Assembly (NCBI GenBank): GCA_036365515.1 | Contig: CM070873.1 | Span: 69,500,529 to 69,564,528 of the forward strand | From: Torymus aiolomorphi | Lineage: Eukaryota > Arthropoda > Insecta > Hymenoptera > Torymidae | Direction of reading: 5' to 3' | Length of the DNA stretch: 64,000 bases | Notes under the pieces: generated by a model | The model's input: the letters and a program-made list of their open reading frames with translations, nothing else | Database searches by the model: none | Told to the model about the DNA's origin: nothing | Shown here: piece by piece, positions 1 to 9,600 of the stretch | How positions within the stretch are numbered: the first letter of the stretch is position 1 | How the letters are laid out: each line of letters opens with the position of its first letter | Program-made: the position numbers and the translations under genes

Positions 1-369
1 CTCTTAATAACGAGTTTTTTAGAATGGAAGATATTTAGATAATGATATATCTTATCGGAATATTCTAGCAAATTATTTCATTAGCGATGCTGGTCAAGTA
101 CCCTGGCAGTGGCAAAAAGCATTTGTTGTTTGAAACAATTATTTTCCAGGTATATGTATATAATGATTTAATATATATGTAGAATTAATATTCCAAAATT
201 CATTTATAATGGGAAAGCTTTATTTTTTCTTGAAATGTTAAATTAAACTATATCATATATAAATAAAAAATACATTATAGAAAACTAAAAATTTTAATAG
301 TTTCTTGCATCTTCAATACATTTTATGATTTCACTAACGCAATCATCTCTTTTTTCTTCTTCTACGTTA
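1..369. other. AT-rich DNA, no gene seen
   Basis: AT-rich sequence with no sustained reading frame or repeat that I recognise. It lies downstream of the broken MADF-like gene on the minus strand and may hold its 3' flank. Confidence 0.4.
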
Positions 370-1240
370 CATCATTTTTCATACAATATATTAAAATAGT
401 CTTGGCTGATCGAATTTTCTTTTGAATTTTTTTCCAACAATTGTAAGATTTTACTAGAACTATCTTTTATGGTATTTTTGACATCTGCTACCATTTCAAC
501 TGCAACTGCTTGCTTCTTTTGCGCATGGGCACCCCATTCAGGTTTTTTAAATCCTTGATGATGAATGGTATGAGAAGCTTTTTGTGGTAAACTTTGTTTA
601 TGTGGTTCTTGCCAAATACTTTTAAAATCAATATCCCTATTATTTTCCATTAAATAATTATGCTTCTGTGAATCTTGCAAAATATTTGTAACCGGTCTGT
701 TCTTGATACAAGATTATGGTAGTGATGAGAGTGCTGGTCGATGCTTACATATGTCTGCCAGAAATAATAAATTTTCATACTAATCACAAGTTGATGGAGG
801 AATGGCAGCAGATCCTGATGGCTTATTTTTGTTAGCTTCATGAATTTTTTTAAAGTTCAATGACAAATCACTCCACATACTCTTGATGTTTACAGCTAAG
901 AAAGAAAATGAAATGAAATTGTGAAAAATGGTTTAACTGAAAATAAAATTTTTTATGTGCTAAGAATTTTTTAAGATAATTTCTTTAAGCTTTTCTGAGA
1001 ACAAATTTTTATTGCATTACTTACGTGATAATGGAATTCCCAATGTTTCAGCAAGAAATTCGGAAGCCGTTATCTTTCAAATCATTATTTTTGTAGTCAA
1101 AACTTTTGTCATATAAATAAGGTCTCTTCCTTATTTGTTCGATTATTATTTCATAAAAATCCATGATTTTACGTTTAGATGTACGATGCACAAGCAACGA
1201 GACAGCTGTATACTTCACGAGTGCAGCAAACACGGACCTA
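370..1240 (-). pseudogene. MADF-domain (MADF/BESS-like) protein, broken
   Basis: The minus strand reads MDFYEIIIEQIRKRPYLYDK from about 1164 downward, the typical start of a MADF DNA-binding domain (acidic start, then RKRPxLYDK). It continues through KNNDLKDN and, after a one-base frame change near 1070, through FLAETLGIPLS to a GTAAGT donor near 1023. A second block near 600-890 gives KSMWSDLSLNFKKIHEANK and then GSAA, the expected second half of a MADF domain, but has in-frame stops (near 790 and 710). The tail, 372-680, is an open 102-residue stretch rich in His, Lys and Gln ending QDYFNILYEK. MADF proteins are often encoded by PIF/Harbinger-type transposons as well as by host transcription-factor genes; here the frameshift and stops argue for a dead, probably transposon-derived copy. 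No transposase was found beside it. Confidence 0.6.
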
Positions 1241-1379
1241 TAGACGGTTTATAGACAAGTGCGCCTTGTCTATAAACCAAGGTTCAGTGTAAAGGTCAAA
1301 CACGGCAAATCTACACGCAGTCTTCGTCCGGAAGCCAGAGTGACTACATCTCTACTATATTTATCTTAAAAAAGCATTG

Positions 1380-2490
1380 GAAAATGGCTCAACGATTGGA
1401 TAAAACACCGAGAGATGAACAAAATGCAATTGATAATTGCATTGCTTTCTATGTAAGCAAGGAACCTTATATATAACAATCAATTAAACAGTGAAGGAGG
1501 AAGGAGGCAATTGTTTTTTCTGCAACTTTCTGAAATTTTAGAAAGGGATTATGGACTTTACAGATCAGGTAACTACCTTAATCTTTTTTTTTTTATTTTA
1601 ATTAGATCTTTTACTTAACAAAATATCGAAATAAATAATTCATTTTTGTATTAAAAAATGATGTAAACAAAACTCAGTTTTATTAAATGTATTGTGTTCT
1701 ATATATTTTTTTATCATATTAAAAATATCAATTCTTTCTTTTTTGCAGGAGAATACTTAAATAAAAGATGGAGCTATTTGAAACAATTATACTCAAAGGC
1801 TCACCTAAAAGTACGCAATCCAGGAAAACATTAACACCATCAGAAAATGAAGTATATTTTCTGTGTCATTTTTTGGATCCACACATTAATCATAAGAATA
1901 AAGATATTACTGACGAACCAATGATGGATGATACTGATGATTTTCTCGAGCAATTTATAAATGTTCCTGAATTGACACAAAAAAATAATAACAACACTGG
2001 TTTTTCAAACAATAATGAAGAAGAAGACAACTGATCGATGGAAGTATTAGATGAATATACTGACTATGTACCCAAATGAAATCCTCAAGTTTTAAAACCA
2101 AAAGATAGTTTTATGCCTAGGCAAGATCTTCAGCAGATTAATCCTTCTTCGTGTTCTTTAGAATTGAATCAAGGCACTGTCTCTTCCTCATCTCAAGACT
2201 TGCAACAGAGTGAACGTTCTTTGTATTCTGAAAGCTCAAATGTGCAGAAAAATATATTTGGTTCTGCTCATCATAAAGGTCTGTAGCAGAGAGACAATTC
2301 TTCAATAAATCAATATTTACAGAAGACTCATCTTTCTTCCACTCTTCAACCTTCGCAGCAAGCTACTCCTCATTCAGTACTTCATTTCACTAGAGATGCT
2401 GCACTGTGCTTTGAATTCATACCAATTGAAAGAGAATGGTGCAAATTTAAAAAAAAAAATAAGAAGTCTATAAGATAAAGATACAGCTTA
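1380..2490 (+). pseudogene. Myb/MADF-like DNA-binding protein remnant, broken
   Basis: The plus strand from 1384 reads MAQRLDKTPRDEQNAIDNCI, followed after frame changes by a helical stretch SEILERDYGLYRS that ends at a GTAACT donor near 1570. It resumes after a TTTTTTGCAG acceptor at 1748-1749 with GEYLNKRWSYLKQLYSKAHL, the pattern of the third helix region of Myb/SANT- or MADF-like domains (KRWxxLK). After another frame change comes an acidic, Asn- and Gln-rich tail (1768-2034, then with stops to about 2480) ending FEFIPIEREWCKFKKK. The order basic helical domain then acidic low-complexity tail resembles accessory DNA-binding proteins of DNA transposons. It is divergent from, and adjacent to, the MADF-like relic at 370-1240, so both may be leftovers of one element. 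Family assignment is tentative. Confidence 0.4.
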
Positions 2491-2639
2491 GGTTAAAAAC
2501 TTGAAAAAATTTAAAAATCAACCTCTTAATGTTCAATTATCAGAAGCAATACAAAAATTACAGGCGCAAAAAGAAAATATGCAGTCATCGTCAGTTGCAT
2601 CCTTTGTGAATATTATATCATCTATTTTGTGACATCACG

Positions 2640-2990
2640 CGTGACAGAACATGCCATCACACTATTCTGACCGCTCCCTAATAGTAAAATTTTAAGTTTT
2701 GTTAAATCGCTCTAGAAACATGATTAAAAGTGTTAGTAGTTTAAATCACATGATTTTAGACAATGTCTGTATGGATATGTGGTGTGTGTGAGTGTATGTG
2801 TGCGTGTGCGTGTGTGTGTACGTATGCCGCTTTATCCCAGGGTCTAATCGATCGATTTTAACCAGACAGGTCTCATTTTTATGTTTTTTTTTGTGCGAAT
2901 GCGGAAAAAATACTACATTGTGCAACTAGGCAGGAAAGTTGACTTTTTCTAGCGAGGATAATGATGAGCACGAGTGGCACACGAGGGCGC
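2640..2990 (+). repeat. GT-rich microsatellite with dispersed-repeat flank
   Basis: A (GT)-rich tract at about 2780-2822 is followed by sequence about a GATCGATTTTAACC motif. The layout (microsatellite, then a 'gaccgatttt'-type segment) is like that of the dispersed repeats at 13.6, 20.8 and 23.3 kb, but the match is loose. Confidence 0.35.
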
Positions 2991-3012
2991 CTGGTACAAG
3001 GTTATTGAACGT

Positions 3013-3122
3013 GCCTAGTCAATTTGAAAATCCTGCAATTTCATTGGACAATTCCAATTTGGGGTTAATGTTTCCACTTGAATTGTCCAATGGGATTGCA
3101 GGATTTTGAAATTACCCGCGGC
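3013..3122. repeat. Short inverted repeat (hairpin, MITE-like)
   Basis: Arms containing AATCCTGCAATTTCATTGGA on the left and its near-complement on the right (CAATGGGATTGCAGGATTTT) surround a spacer of about 25 bases. No clear target duplication was found. Confidence 0.6.
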
Positions 3123-3214
3123 ACGTTCGACAAGAATCAACTTCCCTCGGGTGTACATGTTTCATATGAAATCATTTTTATATTCAATCAGGATAAATAA
3201 AATAAACCATAAAT

Positions 3215-3585
3215 ACACACAGACAAAATGTAAACTTTACTTTTTTTATAAGAAAATTTATTATTTTCATAGTAGCGCTAAGGCACATTCGACATGTGGG
3301 ATTTTTACACTTTTAAATAGTAATTTTTATGATTTTCGTAGTAAATGGATTGATACTGTGATATTTCGTTTTAGCAGTCATAAAAATTACTATTTCAAAT
3401 ACCAAAATTTTCTACAAAAATAATAAAAATTATTATTTAAAAAGTAAAATTCGCTACGAATATCTTAAAAATTACTATTTAAAAAGTAAAAATCCCACAT
3501 CTCGACTGTGTCCCAGCACTACTATGAAAATAACAAATTTTCTTATAAAAAAGATAAAGTTTACAAATAAATTTTTCTCCGTGCA
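3215..3585. repeat. Imperfect inverted-repeat element (MITE-like)
   Basis: The left arm (about 3215-3345) and right arm (about 3455-3585) are inverted copies: both contain the TAGCGCTAAGGCACATTCGA / GTGTCCCAGCACTACTA region, the AAATCCCACAT motif and the TTTTCTTATAAAAAA motif in opposite orientation. The middle has several short inverted copies of TAGTAATTTTTA. The reading frame over this area (3106-3423) is a by-product of AT-rich repeat sequence. Confidence 0.6.
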
Positions 3586-4405
3586 AAAACCATAAAATGA
3601 TGGACTTATATTGTCATACCGAGCACAAAATCGGAAAAATGGACTTGTGTTGTTACGTTTTGGGTGTATTCTAGCTTTAGGGCAATATTTTAGCTACTTC
3701 TGGACCCACTTGAAGATACGAAATCTAAGGTTTCTCCAATTTTTAAAAAAATGGACTTATATGTTATGCCTCGAAACGACAGAAATATAGTTTTATGCTG
3801 TTGACTCAATTAAATAATTAAAAGCATTTCAAGGGTTTGATTCAGAAATACTGGAGTGTATCTGGCAATATATACCACTGTAAATAAAGAAAGTTTGAAA
3901 AGTTTAGAATATAAAACACTATGTTTGGTTAAAATGGTAATATAAAAATCCTCCATACATGGAGAATAATCTTTAAATTGAAAACATTAATTATCATACA
4001 GAATCAATTTATTCGAAAAACTTGTATTCCGCTGTTCAAGTTGTGCGTGTATATAATTACAGCTACAATTTGTTATCAACTGAAAAAAATATTATAAAAA
4101 TATGTACGTAAAATATAGAAATAGAAAAATAATTATTGATTGAATATGAAAATAATAAGCAGTTTGATGAATTTGGAGTGGAACGCAGCGCTTAACTGGT
4201 CCGCTATAAAATTGAAGTTAACTATAGAATTTCGCGACTTTGGAATTTAATATTTGAACTTGTTTTAAATAAGTTTATGTTGTACCTCTATTTACTAAAA
4301 ATGAAAGAGGTATAAGAAACACTTTTTCAATATTATACTATATAGTAAAATAATAATTTTAGAATAACTATAATGAGTCCAATTTAAAATATCTGCGGAA
4401 TAAAC
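3586..4405. other. Noncoding AT-rich DNA
   Basis: No gene, RNA or clear element seen. The phrases 'aaaatggacttatat' at about 3592-3610, 3640 and 3755 recur, so the first 200 bases may be part of a degraded repeat. Confidence 0.35.
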
Positions 4406-4621
4406 ATATTTATCTCCTAATAGTTTTGAATTTTTAATCGGACTTCAACGAGCAAATCTCTTATGCGTTAGTCGAATGTCTATTCTCAAATCGAGAAAGG
4501 TAGCTTTTGTTTAAGCTTTCTCCTCTCTCGATAAGAATTTTTTGACAAACGGCGACACACATAAGAAACAAATTTTTTTAAAATGAATAACTATTAATTT
4601 CGGAATAAAATATAATATCGG

Positions 4622-4688
4622 GGAGTTTCGTCCTTGTCGTACTTGGTGGACTCGTCAGGAAGACCCAAGTAGACATATCTTCGACTCC
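4622..4688 (-). ncRNA. Type III hammerhead ribozyme, copy 1
   Basis: Read on the minus strand: stem III strand GGAGT then C17 (cleavage expected after GGAGTC), stem I GAAGA...TCTTC, core CTGACGA (consensus CUGANGA), stem II GTCC...GGAC, core GAAA, then stem III strand ACTCC. All invariant core bases are present. The open stem III makes it type III. Length 67 nt. Confidence 0.87.
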
Positions 4689-5069
4689 AAAATAATGAAA
4701 TTACTCTGAATTCTTATAGTGTGTAAGTTGTAATTTTATATGTGGGTTTGAAAAATTGGTTGCCATCTAGTGTCAAAAGGTTGGAACTAAGATTATACAA
4801 GAAAAGGCATTTTAGTGTCCGAATGCCATTTGATTCTAAATATGTTAAGCGCTCGTGGTGCTATCTTAATAGTTTTGAATTTTTAATCGGACTTCAACGA
4901 GCAAATCTCTTATGCGTTAGTCGAATGTCTATTCTCAAATCGAGAAAGGTAGCTTTTGTTTAAGCTTTCTCCTCTCTCGATAAGAATTTTTGACAAACGG
5001 CGACACACATAAGAAACAAATTTTTTTAAAATGAATAACTATTAATTTCGGAATAAAATATAATATCGG

Positions 5070-5136
5070 GGAGTTTCGTCCTTGTCGTACTTGGTGGACT
5101 CGTCAGGAAGACCCAAGTAGACATATCTTCGACTCC
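5070..5136 (-). ncRNA. Type III hammerhead ribozyme, copy 2
   Basis: Identical in layout to copy 1 and 448 bases to its right: GGAGTC, stem I GAAGA/TCTTC, CTGACGA, stem II GTCC/GGAC, GAAA, ACTCC. Cutting at copies 1 and 2 of a minus-strand transcript would release one 448-nt monomer. Confidence 0.87.
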
Positions 5137-5403
5137 AAAATAATGAAATTACTCTGAATTCTTATAGTGTGTAAGTTGTAATTTTATATGTGGGTTTGAA
5201 AAATTGGTTGCCATCTAGTGTCAAAAGGTTGGAACTAAGATTATACAAGAAAAGGCATTTTAGTGTCCGAATGCCATTTGATTCTAAATATGTTAAGCGC
5301 TCGTGGTGCTATCTTAATAGTTTTGAATTTTTAATCGGACTTCAACGAGCAAATCTCTTATGCGTTAGTCGAATGTCTATTCTCAAATCGAGAAAGGTAG
5401 CTT

Positions 5404-5457
5404 TGTCTACTTGGGTCTTCCTGACGAGTCCACCAAGTACGACAAGGACGAAACTCC
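5404..5457 (+). ncRNA. 5'-truncated hammerhead at the array junction
   Basis: Starts inside the stem I loop (TGTCTACTTGGG) and keeps CTGACGA, stem II GTCC/GGAC, GAAA and ACTCC, but lacks GGAGTC and the 5' strand of stem I. The loss coincides with the junction of the two arrays at 5402/5403, so it marks the 5' truncation point of the right array. Confidence 0.8.
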
Positions 5458-5839
5458 CCGATATTATATTTTATTCCGAAATTAATAGTTATTCATTTTA
5501 AAAAAATTTGTTTCTTATGTGTGTCGCCGTTTGTCAAAAAATTCTTATCGAGAGAGGAGAAAGCTTAAACAAAAGCTACCTTTCTCGATTTGAGAATAGA
5601 CATTCGACTAACGCATAAGAGATTTGCTCGTTGAAGTCCGATTAAAAATTCAAAACTATTAAGATAGCACCACGAGCGCTTAACATATTTAGAATCAAAT
5701 GGCATTCGGACACTAAAATGCCTTTTCTTGTATAATCTTAGTTCCAACCTTTTGACACTAGATGGCAACCAATTTTTCAAACCCACATATAAAATTACAA
5801 CTTACACACTATAAGAATTCAGAGTAATTTCATTATTTT

Positions 5840-5906
5840 GGAGTCGAAGATATGTCTACTTGGGTCTTCCTGACGAGTCCACCAAGTACGACAAGGACGA
5901 AACTCC
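5840..5906 (+). ncRNA. Type III hammerhead ribozyme, copy in right array
   Basis: Plus strand, 67 nt: GGAGTC with expected cleavage after 5845, stem I GAAGA/TCTTC, CTGACGA, stem II GTCC/GGAC, GAAA, ACTCC. Complete core, same as the two minus-strand copies. Confidence 0.87.
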
Positions 5907-6155
5907 CCGATATTATATTTTATTCCGAAATTAATAGTTATTCATTTTAAAAAAATTTGTTTCTTATGTGTGTCGCCGTTTGTCAAAAAATTCTTATCGA
6001 GAGAGGAGAAAGCTTAAACAAAAGCTACCTTTCTCGATTTGAGAATAGACATTCGACTAACGCATAAGAGATTTGCTCGTTGAAGTCCGATTAAAAATTC
6101 AAAACTATTAAGATAGCACCACGAGCGCTTAACATATTTAGAATATTTATCTCCT

Positions 6156-6666
6156 CTCTAATAAGATGATATACGTATTATTATGTGAGAAACTAAAAAT
6201 GTATTTTGAATTAAAACCATGTTTTCTGTAGTACTATGAACATCAGTAATAATGTGAGAATGCCTATTGAATTAAGGTTACTTAATAACTATGGATAAAT
6301 TAGAAATTTTTAAATTTTTATTTTGTACAAATTTTACATTGCATGTGCAAAACAATAAAATAAAATTAACTGTTCTATTCATTTATACATAGTATACCGT
6401 TGTATTCATTTGCTAAAAGTTTAATGTCAAATATTTGTAATAAACAAAAAACAAGTTTTCTAGTGCAATTACATATTATGTACAATAAAAGTATAAAATC
6501 GAAAGTTAAATGCCAGAAAGTCAACATAATTTGATTTTGATATTTTTTAATACCTTGAAAATAAATAAGTTTCACTGAAATCTATACTTTTATCAAATTC
6601 TTGCAGAAAAAAATCAAGAATCACAGCACTCGATACCTTATTTTTTCAAGATTAACAATATAATTT
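6156..6666. other. Noncoding AT-rich DNA downstream of the dehydrogenase gene
   Basis: Lies beyond the stop codon of the minus-strand dehydrogenase gene; part of it is likely 3' UTR. No other feature seen. Confidence 0.4.
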
Positions 6667-9600
6667 CTAAAAAGGAATTCGCATTTTTTCCAAATCATCT
6701 ATTTCACCAGTGTTAAATGGCGGTTCGTTATTTTGTGCCAGCCAAACATCACCAGACTTTCCTCTCTTTATGATTTCTACGATGGCTGAAGCCACGTTAT
6801 CTGGCCTATGGAAATAATTGAGACAGTGAAATCAGTGAAATTGTGTATTTTCTCAAAGATTATATTTTTGAAAGAATAAATTTTAACTTGAAATATATCC
6901 ATAATTAATTACATCAATAAAAAAGAGTATTTGACCGCGTAAAAGAAATTAAGATGATTAAAAAATCGCTTGAAGATACATCTCGATTATGACCGTTTTT
7001 GTTACTTTTTAAGATGGCAAATCTCAACGAATAATCTAGATGATTTTAATATCTTATTAATTATCGCCTTTGAAATATTTTTAAGATGATTTTCAGACAT
7101 ACGAAATTCATTATTTAATATCATTTTAAGATAAATTTGAGATGCTTTTGAAATGAATTTGAGACGAATTCGAGACGAAATTTCGTACTAAATTTAAAAT
7201 GATTTTTAGATTTTTTAAGATGATGATAAGATTAACTTGAGACAAACTTTTATGACAACTTTAAGATGTCTGATAAATGAATTGATTCGAAAATTTTTAA
7301 ATTTATTAAAAAATTTATTTAATCGATTCTTTAAACCCGATTAAGGACGTTCTTCGGGTCGAAACTGAAATTTTAGTTTTTATATTTTTAAATAATGTTT
7401 TATTAATTTTATAATCCAAAAGTAAGTACATGTAACAAATATATACTTAAAAGAACATAAGACAATTTTTTTCAGACAAATTCAGGCAATAGTCACTATG
7501 TTATTGTTACAATTAAAGACTTTTTCAATAAGTTTTTAAAATTTTTTTATTTTTTATCCGATCTTAACGAAATAGAGCTTATTTTGTTCGTTAAGAAATT
7601 TCAGGGAAGTATCGATGGGAAAATTTATGATACGAGTTACCAGTACGGCGCAATATCAATTTGTTTAAGAAAGTTTTGATGAAAACTTGACTTACTTTTC
7701 TACTTTTCTTAAACAAATTGATATTGCGCTGTACTGGTAACTCGTATCATAAATTTTCCCATCGATACTCCCCTTAAAATTTTTGAACGAACAAAATAAG
7801 CTTTATTTCGTTAAGATCGTATAAAAAATAAAAAAATTTAATGAACTTATTGAAGTTTTTGTCTTTAATTGTAACAAATCCATAGTGACTATTGCCTGAA
7901 TTTGTCTGAAAAAATTTGTCTTATGTTCTTTCAAGTATATATTTGTTACATCTAGGATTATCAAATTAATAAAACATTATATAAAAATATAAAAACTAAA
8001 ATTGCTGTTTCGACCCGGAGACAGTGCGCCGATATTGTAAGGTAGTCTGGCGCCTGCGCACTAGAGCTCTTCGCTGATTGGGCGCTCGGTAGGCGGCCGA
8101 AAAGTACGAGTGGTACTACTGTAGCGCGCGCGTTCAAACAACGAGCGGAGGACTTGGCGCGTGACACGAGGTCCACACATATAACGGAGTTACGTAGATG
8201 CGCGGTACTAAGCAAGACGAGAATTAAAATCATTTCTAAACCCAAGTAGGCGAGGGACGCAAGGTCCACGCATATTAGGAAATTACATAAAAATGCTACA
8301 ATAAGCAAAACAATTATTTAAATTTAAATAATTTTTAAACCAAAGTAGCCGGGGAAAACAAGGTCCACGCATATTAGGGAATAACATAGGAGTGCTACAA
8401 TAAGCAAAACAATTATTTAAATAATTTTTAAACCAAAGTAGCCGGGGGAAACAAGGTCCACGCATATTAGGGAATAACATAGGAGTGCCACGATAAGCAA
8501 AACAATGATTTAAATAATTTCTAAACTCAAGTAGTCGGGGGAAACGATGTCCCCGCATATTAGAAAATTACATAAACGTGGTACAAAATAAGCAAAACAA
8601 TTATTTAAATAATTTTTAAACCAAAGTAGCCGGGGGAAACAAGGTTCACGCATATTAGGGAATAACATAGGAGTGCTACGATAAGAAAAACAATGATTTA
8701 AATAATTTCTAAACTCAAGTAGCCGGGGGAAACGATGTTCCCGCATATTAGGAAATTACATGAAAGTGCGACAATAAGCAAAACAATTGTTTAAATAATT
8801 TTTAAACCAAAGTAGCTGGGGGAAACAAGGTCCACGCATATTAGGAAATTACATAAGTCCGAGAGATTCAGCCTTTAAATCACTCTTTAACAAGAGTCTA
8901 AACTTCAAGGCTTGCCTTACTTTTGGTATAAACCCCCTTAATCGAGTTTAAAGAAGTGATTAAAAAATTTTCTTTTTAAATTTTGGAATCAATTCATTTT
9001 TCAGACATCTTAAAGTTGTCATAAAAGTTTGTCTCAAATTAATCTTATCATCATCTTAAAAAATCTAAAAATCATCTTAAATTCAGTACGAAAGTTCGTC
9101 TCTAATTCGTCTCAAATTCATTTCAAAAGCATCTCAAATTTATCTTAAAATGATATTAAATAATGAATTTCGTATGTTTGAAAACCATTTTAAAAATGTT
9201 TTAAAAGGCCGATGATTAAAAAAATATTAAAATCATCTTGATTATTCGTTGAGATTTGTTATCTTAAAAAGTAGTAAAAACGGCCATAATCGAGACATAT
9301 CTTAAAGCGATCTTTTTGTGATCTCAACTTTTTTTACGCGGGTAACTTTCTGAATTTAATCATTTACTTAAGACGAAATATATTTTTAATGACTGATAAA
9401 TGCATGAATGAGCAATTAATTATCGAGATTATTAAAAGTGAATCTACCCTGGTAGAAAATTAATCATAAGTTGGCCAGAATATGGCTAAGCCATATGCTG
9501 GTTAAGCATATTCTGGCCAACTTATGGTTAATTTTCTACCAGGGTAGTCTTTTTTATGAGATTTGATATATATTATATATGAAAAAATATGCAAAGTTTT

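Larger units (their letters stand above)
4406..6155. mobile_element. Hammerhead-ribozyme retrozyme-like insertion: two outward-facing tandem arrays with 13-bp target duplication
   Basis: A 1724-bp insertion (4419-6142) is bounded by the direct repeat ATATTTATCTCCT at 4406-4418 and 6143-6155. Inside are two tandem arrays of one 448-449-bp unit. The left array, 4419-5402 (about 2.2 units), has its ribozyme sense strand on minus; the right array, 5403-6142 (about 1.65 units), has it on plus. The two 5' sides meet at 5402/5403. Each complete unit carries a full type III hammerhead motif. Units are nearly identical (one T more in the first), so the insertion is young. There is no protein that could move it; the conserved 73-residue frame has no ATG and lies antisense to the ribozyme. 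Small non-autonomous elements with hammerhead ribozymes (retrozymes), thought to be mobilised by other retroelements via circular RNA, are the best match. The family, and the type III form in this setting, need a database search. Confidence 0.8.
6937..9345. mobile_element. Long-inverted-repeat (foldback-like) element A, copy 1
   Basis: The left arm (about 6937-7345) is the inverted copy of the right arm (about 8861-9345). Termini read CGCGTAAAA inward on each side, and shared segments include TCTCGATTATG, TTTAAGATAAATTTGAGATG and GACAACTTTAAGATGTCTG. The arms consist of short AAGATG/GAGACGAA-type subrepeats spaced every 20-30 bases, as in foldback elements. Between the arms sit element C (7350-8019) and a 93-bp satellite. 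No transposase is present. A second copy (A2) lies at 14373-16500. No convincing target duplication was found. It sits in the last intron of the dehydrogenase gene. Confidence 0.75.

Noticed and set aside
4742..5786. 73-103-residue frames repeated three times in the 4.4-6.1 kb element
   Set aside because: The frame begins with GTG, not ATG, is antisense to the ribozyme, and recurs only because the 448-bp unit is repeated.
8283..8746. Repeated 31-residue reading frames (MRGPCFPRLL type)
   Set aside because: They are the 93-bp satellite read in one frame; no start context, domain or splice signal.
8165..8858. CRISPR-like array
   Set aside because: Whole unit repeats without variable spacers; eukaryotic satellite.
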